From Vibrio ziniensis (GTDB taxonomy: Bacteria; Pseudomonadota; Gammaproteobacteria; Enterobacterales; Vibrionaceae), in assembly GCF_011064285.1 (NCBI RefSeq), contig NZ_CP049331.1:310001-374000 (forward strand): DNA of 64,000 nt, written 5' to 3'. This document shows positions 56,770-64,000 of this stretch, piece after piece; the first letter of the stretch is position 1, and each line of letters begins with the position of its first letter. Both the position numbers and the translations under genes were made by a program. The notes beneath the pieces were generated by a model that ran no database searches, was not told the DNA's origin, and saw only the letters and a list, made by a program, of their open reading frames with translations.

Positions 56770-57083
56770 TGCATCCGCAGTGGCAGACGGTTAATTCAGG
56801 AATTGCGAAGCTGACCGGAGCGCTGGATCGTGATAAGGTGCCGCTCTTGTGGAAAACATTGCAGCAATGGCAACCAGAAACAGAACAGTTTGAAGTCTCT
56901 TTACAGAACGTTGAACGTATTGATTCTGCTGGGATGGTGATGTTGATTCACCTAATAGAGCATGCAAAAAAACGAAATTGTCATATAATGCTCAGCTTTG
57001 TGCCAGATCAACTACGCACACTGTTTCAGCTGAGCAATGTAGATGAGCTGATGGCTCAACATATAAAAATTCCAATGGGGTGA
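56766..57083 (+). CDS. mlaB: STAS-domain protein MlaB
   Basis: MlaB binds MlaF and is needed for assembly and activity of the ABC complex. The 105-residue single STAS domain carries the loop ERIDSAGMVMLIHLIEHAKK, with Ser54 at the conserved phosphorylatable position. It starts in a four-base ATGA overlap with mlaC. Confidence 0.92.
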   Translation: MMHPQWQTVNSGIAKLTGALDRDKVPLLWKTLQQWQPETEQFEVSLQNVERIDSAGMVMLIHLIEHAKKRNCHIMLSFVPDQLRTLFQLSNVDELMAQHIKIPMG

Positions 57084-57086
57084 ATT

Positions 57087-57341
57087 GTGGATAGCACACA
57101 ACTTAAAGAAATCTTGGATCAAGCACTCAACCTTCAAGAAATACATTGTAAAGGTGAGGGTAGTCACTACGAAGTGATCGCCGTGGATGAATGCTTTGAA
57201 TCAATGAGCCGTGTGAAGAAACAACAGCTAATATACGGTCCATTAATGGAATATATTAAGCGTAATGATGTTCATGCCGTTTCTATTAAAGCGTTCACGC
57301 CAGCAGAGTGGGCTCGCGATAAAAAATTGATGTCACTTTAA
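57087..57341 (+). CDS. ibaG: BolA-family protein IbaG
   Basis: IbaG (YrbA) binds monothiol glutaredoxin with a [2Fe-2S] cluster and is linked to acid and envelope stress; in V. cholerae it affects the cell envelope. The 84 residues show the BolA fold with [30 protein letters not shown] and a C-terminal [14 protein letters not shown]. It begins at a GTG after GGGGTGA and lies between mlaB and murA. Confidence 0.93.
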   Translation: MDSTQLKEILDQALNLQEIHCKGEGSHYEVIAVDECFESMSRVKKQQLIYGPLMEYIKRNDVHAVSIKAFTPAEWARDKKLMSL

Positions 57342-57350
57342 GGTTAGTGA

Positions 57351-58616
<1,266 letters not shown>

Positions 58617-58634
58617 TTTTTAGTTTAGTTTATA

Positions 58635-58665
58635 GGCCGAAGTCTAATGATTTCGGCTTTTTATT
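58635..58665 (+). terminator. Terminator downstream of murA
   Basis: GGCCGAA pairs with TTCGGCT across a loop of about ten bases and is followed by TTTTTATTTT. Confidence 0.8.
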
Positions 58666-58725
58666 TTGACCTGAGCTTTATTTATTACCTGAACTCAGGT
58701 TGTTAAGCTCCTTTGGAGAAAACAG

Positions 58726-59451
58726 ATGATTGCATTACTTCGTATCATTGCTGTCGCTATCTTTGCTGTAGTGATGTTTGTATTCGGATGTGGTTACTGC
58801 TTACTAAGCCCTCGTAATCCGAAGCATGTCTTCACGTTTGGCCGTATGTTCGCTGCGATGTCGAAAGTGTTTGGTATCAAGTTGGAACTTCGTATACCAG
58901 AAGATGCTTACGAGCGTGGTCAAGCGATTTATATCGCTAACCACCAGAATAACTGGGATCTTTTCACGGTTTCTTCTGCGGTGACACCAAAAGTGGTGAC
59001 AGTTGGTAAGAAAAGTCTAGCGTGGATGCCATTATTTGGTCAGTTATACTGGCTAACGGGTAATATTTTGATTGACCGAGCAAACAAAACGAAAGCGAAA
59101 GGTACGATTAATCAAGTGGTTGATAGCATTAAAAACAGCGACGTATCAGTATGGATGTTTCCTGAAGGTACTCGTTCTCGCGGTAGAGGTCTATTGCCAT
59201 TTAAAACTGGAGCTTTCCATGCGGCTATGGGCGCGGAAGTGCCTGTGATTCCAATCGTTTGCAGTTCAACTCGCCATTTGAAGTTAAACCGCTGGAATAA
59301 TGGTCATGTGATTGTTGAAATGCTTCCACCAGTGTCTTACGAAGAATACAAAGACAAATCTGTACGTGATCTTTCAAACCAGTGCTATGAAGCAATGAAA
59401 GTAAAACTTGCTGAGCTGGATAACGAAGTCGCTCAGCGTAACGCGAAATAA
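58726..59451 (+). CDS. plsC: 1-acyl-sn-glycerol-3-phosphate acyltransferase
   Basis: This enzyme adds the second acyl chain to lysophosphatidic acid to give phosphatidic acid. The 241 residues have an N-terminal helix (about 4-27) and the acyltransferase motifs NHQNNWD (His73, Asp78), GNILIDR, FPEGTRSRGRG and VPVIPIVCSS. Ribosome-binding site GGAG precedes the ATG. It is a single gene between two terminators. Confidence 0.95.
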   Translation: MIALLRIIAVAIFAVVMFVFGCGYCLLSPRNPKHVFTFGRMFAAMSKVFGIKLELRIPEDAYERGQAIYIANHQNNWDLFTVSSAVTPKVVTVGKKSLAWMPLFGQLYWLTGNILIDRANKTKAKGTINQVVDSIKNSDVSVWMFPEGTRSRGRGLLPFKTGAFHAAMGAEVPVIPIVCSSTRHLKLNRWNNGHVIVEMLPPVSYEEYKDKSVRDLSNQCYEAMKVKLAELDNEVAQRNAK

Positions 59452-59472
59452 TACCGCTTCTGACTGGCGAAT

Positions 59473-59500
59473 AAAAAGGGTTGCTTAGGCAACCCTTTTT
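59473..59500. terminator. Bidirectional terminator between plsC and ridA
   Basis: AAAAAGGGTTGC and GCAACCCTTTTT form a perfect 12-base stem around TTAG, with T-runs both ways for the two converging genes. Confidence 0.93.
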
Positions 59501-59525
59501 GCTGTTTAGTGGTGTTCAAAAGAGA

Positions 59526-59915
59526 TTACTTACGAACAGCGATGGCTTCAATTTCGATACCCACATCTTTTGGCAGGCGAGCGACTTCAACACATGAACG
59601 AGCAGGGTAGTGAGCAACATTGTGTTCATCGAAGAACTTACCGTACACTTGGTTAACTGTACCGAAATCGTTCAGATCTTTTACAAAAACGGTCATTTTT
59701 ACGATGTCGCCAACAGTTAAACCTGATGCCTCAACCACAGCTTTTACGTTGTCTAGAGATTGGCGTGCTTGAACTGCGATATCGTCAGAAACTTCACCAG
59801 TTACTGGGTTTACTGGAATTTGGCCAGAAGTTAAAACCATATTACCAAGGTCAACACCTTGAATGTATGGGCCAATTGCCGCTGGAGCAGATTCTGTGTG
59901 TAAAACTTTTGTCAT
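59526..59915 (-). CDS. ridA: 2-iminobutanoate/2-iminopropanoate deaminase RidA
   Basis: RidA hydrolyses reactive enamine/imine products of PLP enzymes such as threonine dehydratase. The 129 residues show SAPAAIGPYIQGVDLGNMVLTSGQIP and the catalytic-loop arginine in YPARSCVEVARLPKDVGIEIEAIA. It follows pyrI, the same neighbour as in E. coli, but a terminator lies between them. Confidence 0.96.
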   Translation of the reverse strand: MTKVLHTESAPAAIGPYIQGVDLGNMVLTSGQIPVNPVTGEVSDDIAVQARQSLDNVKAVVEASGLTVGDIVKMTVFVKDLNDFGTVNQVYGKFFDEHNVAHYPARSCVEVARLPKDVGIEIEAIAVRK

Positions 59916-59949
59916 GGTTCTTATTCCATTTATTATTCAGGTAACTAAC

Positions 59950-59980
59950 AATGTCAGTGTGATACCGTAGAACTGACATT
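59950..59980 (-). other. Hairpin in the ridA leader
   Basis: AATGTCAG pairs with CTGACATT across a 15-base loop, 35 bases upstream of the ridA start. It has no T-run and may affect RNA stability or translation. Confidence 0.4.
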
Positions 59981-59982
59981 GA

Positions 59983-60021
59983 TATAAAAAGGGTCTGTAT
60001 ACCGAGTTGGAAACAGACCCT
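59983..60021 (-). terminator. Terminator of pyrBI
   Basis: Read leftward, AGGGTCTGT pairs perfectly with ACAGACCCT across a 14-base loop and is followed by TTTTTATAT. A further CCTCTT/AAGAGG hairpin lies closer to the pyrI stop, at about 60031-60048. Confidence 0.85.
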
Positions 60022-60060
60022 AGCAGTTTGCCTCTTATACCTGAAGAGGTAAAGGCTTGA

Positions 60061-60528
60061 TTAACCTTCGCGTTCCGTCACGATTTCTCGAGAGAATACT
60101 TTCTCGCAGTACTTACATTTCAAACGAACATCGTTATTCTTCTCGAAAATACGGAAGCTACTTTCTACGGGTTCATTGTGTGAGATACAGTTGCTGTTTG
60201 GACAAGCAAACACACTGTTGATTTTCTCTGGCAGTTCCAAAGCAAGCTTCTTCACGACTTCGTAGTTTTCGATTTGGTTTACCGTAGCATGCGGAGCATA
60301 AAGCGCCAGTTTGTTCGCTTGTTCTTCGTTGATGAACACATTCTCAATCTTGAGTAGATCTTTATGTCCAAGTGCAGATGACGGTAAGTTCAAGCCGATA
60401 GTCACTCGTTGTTGAGTGTTATGCATATCAAACAGTTTAAGAACCTTGATGCCCACTTTGGCCGGAATATGGTCAATCACTGTGCCATTTTTGATGGCTT
60501 CGACTTGCAGTTTGGTTTCTTTACTCAT
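60061..60528 (-). CDS. pyrI: Aspartate carbamoyltransferase regulatory chain
   Basis: PyrI binds CTP/UTP and ATP and gives allosteric control to the PyrB catalytic trimers. The 155 residues match E. coli PyrI closely, including the effector domain ([18 protein letters not shown]) and the zinc site Cys109, Cys114, Cys138, Cys141. The ATG at 60528 has GGAG six bases before it; an upstream in-frame TTG is rejected. It is 12 bases downstream of pyrB. Confidence 0.97.
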   Translation of the reverse strand: MSKETKLQVEAIKNGTVIDHIPAKVGIKVLKLFDMHNTQQRVTIGLNLPSSALGHKDLLKIENVFINEEQANKLALYAPHATVNQIENYEVVKKLALELPEKINSVFACPNSNCISHNEPVESSFRIFEKNNDVRLKCKYCEKVFSREIVTEREG

Positions 60529-60540
60529 GACAGTCTCCAA

Positions 60541-61470
60541 TTACAGTGATTCGTTCAATACAAGGGCTAACAGTGCTTCACGTGCATAAACACCGTTGCT
60601 CGCTTGTTGGAAGAAATAAGCGTGAGGTGTTTTATCTACGTCAGTGGTGATTTCGTCCACGCGAGGAAGTGGGTGAAGCACCTTCATATTCTCACGAGCG
60701 TTCTCAAGCATCGCAGCAGTCAAAACGAAAGCGGACTTAATGTGTAAGTATTCAGATGGGTCAAAACGCTCTTTTTGCACTCGAGTCATGTACAGAATAT
60801 CAAGTTCAGGAATAACGCTTTCCATATCGCTGTGTAAGCTGTATTCCACACCTGCTTCATCTAGCTCTTCACAGATGTAATCAGGCATCGCCAAAGCGTC
60901 TGGTGCTACAAAGAAGAAGCGGTTGTTATCAAACTTAGCTAAAGCCTGTGCAAGTGAATGTACAGTACGTCCATATTTTAAGTCACCAACAAAAGCAACA
61001 TTCAGGTTGTCTAGTCGACCTTGAGTTTCATACAGAGTAAACAAATCAAGTAGGGTTTGAGTTGGGTGTTGGTTTGAACCGTCACCGGCGTTGATAACCG
61101 GAACACCATTAGAAAACTCAGAAGCTAGACGTGCGGCACCTTCTTGCGGATGACGCATAACAAAAGCATCAACATAAGAAGTTATGATTTGAACTGAATC
61201 AGCCAATGTTTCCCCTTTGTTTGCTAAAGAGGTATTACCGCCGTTATCAAAACCGATGACACTGCCACCGATACGTTGAATAGCCGTTTCAAATGATAAG
61301 CGCGTACGAGTAGACGGCTCAAAGAAACAGCTTGCAACGACTTTGTTTTTAATCAGTTCAGGTTTTGGTTCAGCTTTAAGCTGGCCTGCAGTTTGAACAA
61401 TCAATTCCAATTCTTGTCTTGAAAGCTCAGAAATGGAGATGATGTGCTTTTTATAAAGCGAGTTAGCCAT
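60541..61470 (-). CDS. pyrB: Aspartate carbamoyltransferase catalytic chain
   Basis: PyrB condenses carbamoyl phosphate with aspartate, the first step of pyrimidine synthesis. The 309 residues show the carbamoyl-phosphate motif [12 protein letters not shown], the 80s loop [24 protein letters not shown] and [11 protein letters not shown]. The ATG at 61470 is chosen because it fits the family and is preceded by GGGAAGAAG. Longer frames run back through the attenuator and are artefacts. Confidence 0.97.
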   Translation of the reverse strand: MANSLYKKHIISISELSRQELELIVQTAGQLKAEPKPELIKNKVVASCFFEPSTRTRLSFETAIQRIGGSVIGFDNGGNTSLANKGETLADSVQIITSYVDAFVMRHPQEGAARLASEFSNGVPVINAGDGSNQHPTQTLLDLFTLYETQGRLDNLNVAFVGDLKYGRTVHSLAQALAKFDNNRFFFVAPDALAMPDYICEELDEAGVEYSLHSDMESVIPELDILYMTRVQKERFDPSEYLHIKSAFVLTAAMLENARENMKVLHPLPRVDEITTDVDKTPHAYFFQQASNGVYAREALLALVLNESL

Positions 61471-61502
61471 GATCTTCTTCCCTATCATTTTCTTAAAGTC
61501 AT

Positions 61503-61531
61503 AAAAAAGCCCCCCAATAAGGGAGGCTTTA
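61503..61531 (-). terminator. pyrBI transcription attenuator
   Basis: Read leftward, AAAGCCTCCC and GGGGGGCTTT pair (one G-T) around TTATT, followed by a run of six T, 32 bases before pyrB. It directly follows the leader peptide stop, the arrangement of UTP-sensitive attenuation in E. coli pyrBI: high UTP uncouples ribosome and polymerase so the terminator forms. Confidence 0.9.
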
Positions 61532-61624
61532 AAATTCAACAACGGGGGAAAACAGTGTGCCCTGTAAGCGTACTTGCTTACCGAAATCTTTAGCTGCACG
61601 ATAGTCAATATGCATCAATTTCAT
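61529..61624 (-). CDS. pyrL: pyrBI leader peptide
   Basis: An ATG after a G-rich ribosome-binding site (AGGGGGGCCCA) opens a 31-residue frame starting [17 protein letters not shown] and ending SPVVEF. Its stop overlaps the attenuator stem, as needed for a translating ribosome to block the terminator. The RNA has pyrimidine-rich stretches (GTTTTCCCCC and GAATTTT) that could act as UTP-sensitive pause sites. The peptide sequence itself is unlike E. coli PyrL (44 residues), so the name rests on position and architecture. Confidence 0.8.
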   Translation of the reverse strand: MKLMHIDYRAAKDFGKQVRLQGTLFSPVVEF

Positions 61625-61651
61625 TGGGCCCCCCTAGACAAATTGTTGGGG

Positions 61652-61679
61652 ATTATACGCTTTGTTTCCAGTGACGCAA
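61652..61679 (-). promoter_or_regulatory. Promoter of pyrLBI
   Basis: Leftward, TTGCGT and a perfect TATAAT are separated by 16 bases. Transcription should start about 20 bases before the leader-peptide ATG. Confidence 0.75.
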
Positions 61680-61704
61680 GCGATTACGCCATTAATCACT
61701 TAGC

Positions 61705-61734
61705 TAATCGTCTAGCGTTTAATCGCCTAGCGTT
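61705..61734. repeat. 15-base tandem duplication over the argF stop
   Basis: TAATCGTCTAGCGTT and TAATCGCCTAGCGTT lie side by side with one mismatch. In the argF direction this reads ACGCTAGGCGATTAA then ACGCTAGACGATTAG: the last four codons and the stop are repeated in frame just after the stop. Confidence 0.9.
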
Positions 61735-62723
61735 GCAACCATCACCGCTTTGATGGTGTGCATGCGGTTTTCTGCTTCATCAAACACGATTGAGTAGTCC
61801 GACTCAAATACGTCTTCGGTAACTTCCAAGCCTTTCATGCCGAATTTTTCAGCGACTTGTTTGCCAATAGTGGTTTCATCGTTGTGGAATGCTGGTAAGC
61901 AGTGCATGAACTTCACATGAGGATTGCCGGTAGCCTTAATCACATCCATATTGACTTGATATGGCTTCATTAGCGCGACACGCTCATCCCAGGCTTCTGG
62001 TGCTTCACCCATAGAGACCCAAACGTCGGTATAAAGAAAATCGCAACCTGTGACGCCTTCCACAACATTTTCAGTGAGGGTAATTTTTGCGCCGCTTTCT
62101 GCTGCCAATTGTTGGCAGGTTTGCACCAAATCGGCGTCAGGCCAGTATGCTTTTGGTGCAACTAAACGGATATCCATCCCCATTTTTGCCGCTCCAACCA
62201 TCAATGAATTGCCCATGTTATTACGGGCATCGCCAAGGTAAGCGAACTTCACATCGCTCAGCGGTTTACCACGAGAGTATTCCTGCATGGTTAAGAAATC
62301 TGCCAGAATCTGAGTTGGATGAAACTCATTTGTTAAGCCATTCCATACCGGAACGCCTGCATATTTACCCAATTCTTCGACTATCTCCTGACCGAAACCG
62401 CGGTATTGAATACCATCATACATACGTCCTAGTACGCGAGCGGTATCTTTCATCGACTCTTTGTCGCCAATTTGTGAACCTGAAGGACCTAAGTAACTGA
62501 CTTGTGCGCCTTGATCAAAAGCGGCGACTTCAAATGCGCATCGAGTACGAGTAGAGGCTTTTTCAAAAATGAGAGCGATATTTTTGCCGATGAGTTTTTT
62601 TTGCTCTGTGCCCGCTTTTTTTGCTCGCTTTAAATCAGCAGAGAGATCCAATAAAAATTGGATTTCTTTCTGCGTAAAATCAAGCAGTTTAAGATAATTG
62701 CGGTGACGTAAATTGAAAGCCAT
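61719..62723 (-). CDS. argF: Ornithine carbamoyltransferase
   Basis: This enzyme makes citrulline from ornithine and carbamoyl phosphate in arginine synthesis. The 334 residues match the E. coli ArgF/ArgI length, with [35 protein letters not shown], and the C-terminal ornithine motif [10 protein letters not shown]. It lies upstream of pyrLBI in the same direction, the argI-pyrB arrangement of E. coli. The anabolic enzyme is favoured because no arc genes are near. A degenerate ARG-box-like sequence lies about 60 bases upstream. Confidence 0.95.
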   Translation of the reverse strand: MAFNLRHRNYLKLLDFTQKEIQFLLDLSADLKRAKKAGTEQKKLIGKNIALIFEKASTRTRCAFEVAAFDQGAQVSYLGPSGSQIGDKESMKDTARVLGRMYDGIQYRGFGQEIVEELGKYAGVPVWNGLTNEFHPTQILADFLTMQEYSRGKPLSDVKFAYLGDARNNMGNSLMVGAAKMGMDIRLVAPKAYWPDADLVQTCQQLAAESGAKITLTENVVEGVTGCDFLYTDVWVSMGEAPEAWDERVALMKPYQVNMDVIKATGNPHVKFMHCLPAFHNDETTIGKQVAEKFGMKGLEVTEDVFESDYSIVFDEAENRMHTIKAVMVATLGD

Positions 62724-62782
62724 GACTCAGTCCTTAGATACAAATAACGAGTACGGCTATTTATACATAGAAATGCTATAAA

Positions 62783-62800
62783 AGTGAATAATTATTTTAA
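62783..62800. promoter_or_regulatory. ARG-box-like sequence upstream of argF
   Basis: AGTGAATAATTATTTTAA has a full TGAAT half-site and a poor second half relative to the ArgR consensus TGAAT-n4-ATTCA. A second box three bases away, normal for ArgR operators, is not clear. Confidence 0.35.
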
Positions 62801-62831
62801 ATAAAAGGCGAGATGTGTTTAACATCTCACC
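62801..62831 (-). terminator. Terminator downstream of the PhoH-like gene
   Basis: Read leftward, GGTGAGATGT pairs with ACATCTCGCC (one G-T) around TAAAC and is followed by TTTTATTT, nine bases past the stop. Confidence 0.88.
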
Positions 62832-62839
62832 AAAAATGC

Positions 62840-64000
62840 TTATAAATTCTCTTCGGCGAATTCAGCTAAGCGGCTGCGAACCACGCCGTTGAGGTGAATG
62901 TTGGCGCTACCTTCAAAGTTTTTGAAGCGTTCCACCATATAGGTGAGTCCTGATGTCACAGGGGTTAAGTATGGGGAATCTATCTGTGCAAGGTTACCTG
63001 AGCAGACGATCTTCGTGCCTTCACCACAGCGTGTGATGATGGTTTTGATTTGTGAAGCCGTGAGGTTTTGACACTCATCAAGCAATACAAAGGCATCTTG
63101 TATTGAGCGTCCACGCATAAAGTTAATCGATTTGAACTGAATGTTGGCTTTATCAACAATGTATTTTAGAGAACCTTCGGTGCAATGGTCATTCTTATGC
63201 AGAGCCTCTAAGGTATCGGTAACGGCTGCAAGCCAAGGCATCATTTTTTCTTCCTCTGTACCAGGAAGGAAACCGATAGACTCGCCGATATCAGGAGTAT
63301 TACGGGTGACGATGATTTTATCGAACATCTTCTTCTCAACGGTTTGTTCTAATGCCGCCGCCATCGCTAGCAATGTTTTACCACTACCGGCAGCGCCCGT
63401 CAGAATAACGAGGTCAATTTCAGGGTCGAGCAGAGCATCTAACGCCATTGCTTGGTAGATGTTCTTTGGCATGATATCCCAAGCTTTGCGGTGCATCATG
63501 CGCTCTCGGCTCATATCGCGCAGAGTAATTTTATCTTCGGTGATGGTCTCCACTCGAGCTGCAAAATCACTCTCTTCATCGATAACATATTGGTTGATGT
63601 AAGTGGGTTCAAACGGCTCGCGATCAAGCTTGTGGTAGGTTTTACCTTCCAATGCATAACTATCTACATTCTCAACCTGATCCCAGAAATTTCCCGCTCT
63701 GGTTTGGAAACCTTTGGTTAGGTACTGAACATCATCAATCAATTGGTCAGTACGATAGTCTTCAACATAACGTACACCTGCTCCTTTGGCACGCAGTCGC
63801 ATGTTGATGTCTTTAGTGATCAGAACAACCGAGCGAGGGGCGCGTTTGTTCTGTAAATGGAGTACAGCGTTAAGTATACGGTTGTCGCCTTCTTTGTCGG
63901 TGAAAGCTTTTACGCTCTCGTGGACATCATAGTCGGCTAAGATTGAAATGGTGCCGGTCGCACTGCTTTGTTTGGTAAAAGGAATCCCTTCTGATATCTC
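62840..64000 (-). CDS. PIN-domain / PhoH-family ATPase (5' end cut by window)
   Basis: The frame stays open to base 64000, so the N-terminus is missing; 386 residues are visible. The first ~70 are the C-terminal half of a PIN nuclease domain (ending SVVLITKDINMRLRAKGAGV, with the acidic residue of the active site). Then comes a linker and a PhoH-type ATPase: Walker A LTGAAGSGKT, RNTPDIGESIGFLPGTEEEKM, Walker B DAFVLLDECQN, and sensor CSGNLAQIDSPYLTPV. This is the PhoH2/YlaK-like PIN-PhoH fusion, proposed as an RNA helicase-nuclease. The shorter start at 63802 is internal and not the real one. Confidence 0.92.
   Translation of the reverse strand, partial: EISEGIPFTKQSSATGTISILADYDVHESVKAFTDKEGDNRILNAVLHLQNKRAPRSVVLITKDINMRLRAKGAGVRYVEDYRTDQLIDDVQYLTKGFQTRAGNFWDQVENVDSYALEGKTYHKLDREPFEPTYINQYVIDEESDFAARVETITEDKITLRDMSRERMMHRKAWDIMPKNIYQAMALDALLDPEIDLVILTGAAGSGKTLLAMAAALEQTVEKKMFDKIIVTRNTPDIGESIGFLPGTEEEKMMPWLAAVTDTLEALHKNDHCTEGSLKYIVDKANIQFKSINFMRGRSIQDAFVLLDECQNLTASQIKTIITRCGEGTKIVCSGNLAQIDSPYLTPVTSGLTYMVERFKNFEGSANIHLNGVVRSRLAEFAEENL

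Noticed and set aside
61471..61608. Extended pyrB N-terminus reading back through the attenuator
   Set aside because: The extra residues come from the leader and terminator sequence. The ATG at 61470 has a good RBS and matches the family start.
62740..62800. Full tandem ArgR operator for argF
   Set aside because: Only one half-site is good, and the second box three bases away cannot be identified. It is kept as a low-confidence feature only.

Overview
The window is a piece of a gamma-proteobacterial chromosome, almost certainly a Vibrio or close relative. Protein sequences and gene orders are those of Enterobacterales/Vibrionales (spc and alpha ribosomal operons, msrA/tamAB/ytfP/ppa/fbp/mpl, yrbG-kds-lpt-rpoN-ptsN, mla-murA, argF-pyrBI-ridA). 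The DUF2607/DUF2796/ABC/DUF3299 zinc (zrg) cluster and the TIGR03899 gene point to Vibrionaceae. No species call is made. Nearly everything is conserved core genome: no prophage, CRISPR array, tRNA, rRNA or defence island was seen. The accessory elements are one IS200-type insertion and two copies of a structured ~177 bp repeat.

Layout: 1-7873 holds the end of the spc operon (rplE to rpmJ), the S4-binding alpha leader, and the alpha operon (rpsM-rpsK-rpsD-rpoA-rplQ) with its terminator. 7968-8143 is repeat copy 1. 8155-14525 carries metY, the divergent fklB/ytfB pair, an EamA exporter with elaA, dbpA and a Crp/Fnr-like regulator. 14592-16553 is cpdB. 16840-20838 is the sulfate activation run cobA-cysD-cysN-cysC, followed by the IS200-like element. 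21597-26385 holds a TIGR03899 gene, an apparently overlooked 34-codon membrane-protein gene, and a zinc-linked operon under a near-ideal Zur box. 26452-38336 is ytfJ, msrA, tamA-tamB-ytfP, a lipoprotein, ppa, fbp, mpl and ubiX.

38381-41915 is a TPP riboswitch with thiBPQ. 41971-44162 is darP and pmbA, then repeat copy 2, then mgtE. 46002-53725 runs leftward as yrbG-kdsD-kdsC-lptC-lptA-lptB-rpoN-hpf-ptsN-rapZ-npr, coupling Kdo and LPS export to sigma-54 and the nitrogen PTS. Divergently, 54052-58616 is mlaFEDCB-ibaG-murA (phospholipid transport and peptidoglycan synthesis). 58726-64000 is plsC, ridA, pyrI, pyrB with its leader peptide and attenuator, argF, and a PIN-PhoH gene cut by the window end.

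The themes are translation, envelope construction (TAM, Lpt, Mla, Mpl, MurA) and metabolite-sensing control: S4 pseudoknot, TPP riboswitch, UTP attenuation and Zur. The points most worth a second look are the Zur-controlled MacB/FtsX-type zinc cluster with its small His/Cys-rich membrane protein, the repeated palindromic element with a compensatory base change between copies, the orphan 34-aa membrane protein, and a leader ORF overlapping mlaF.
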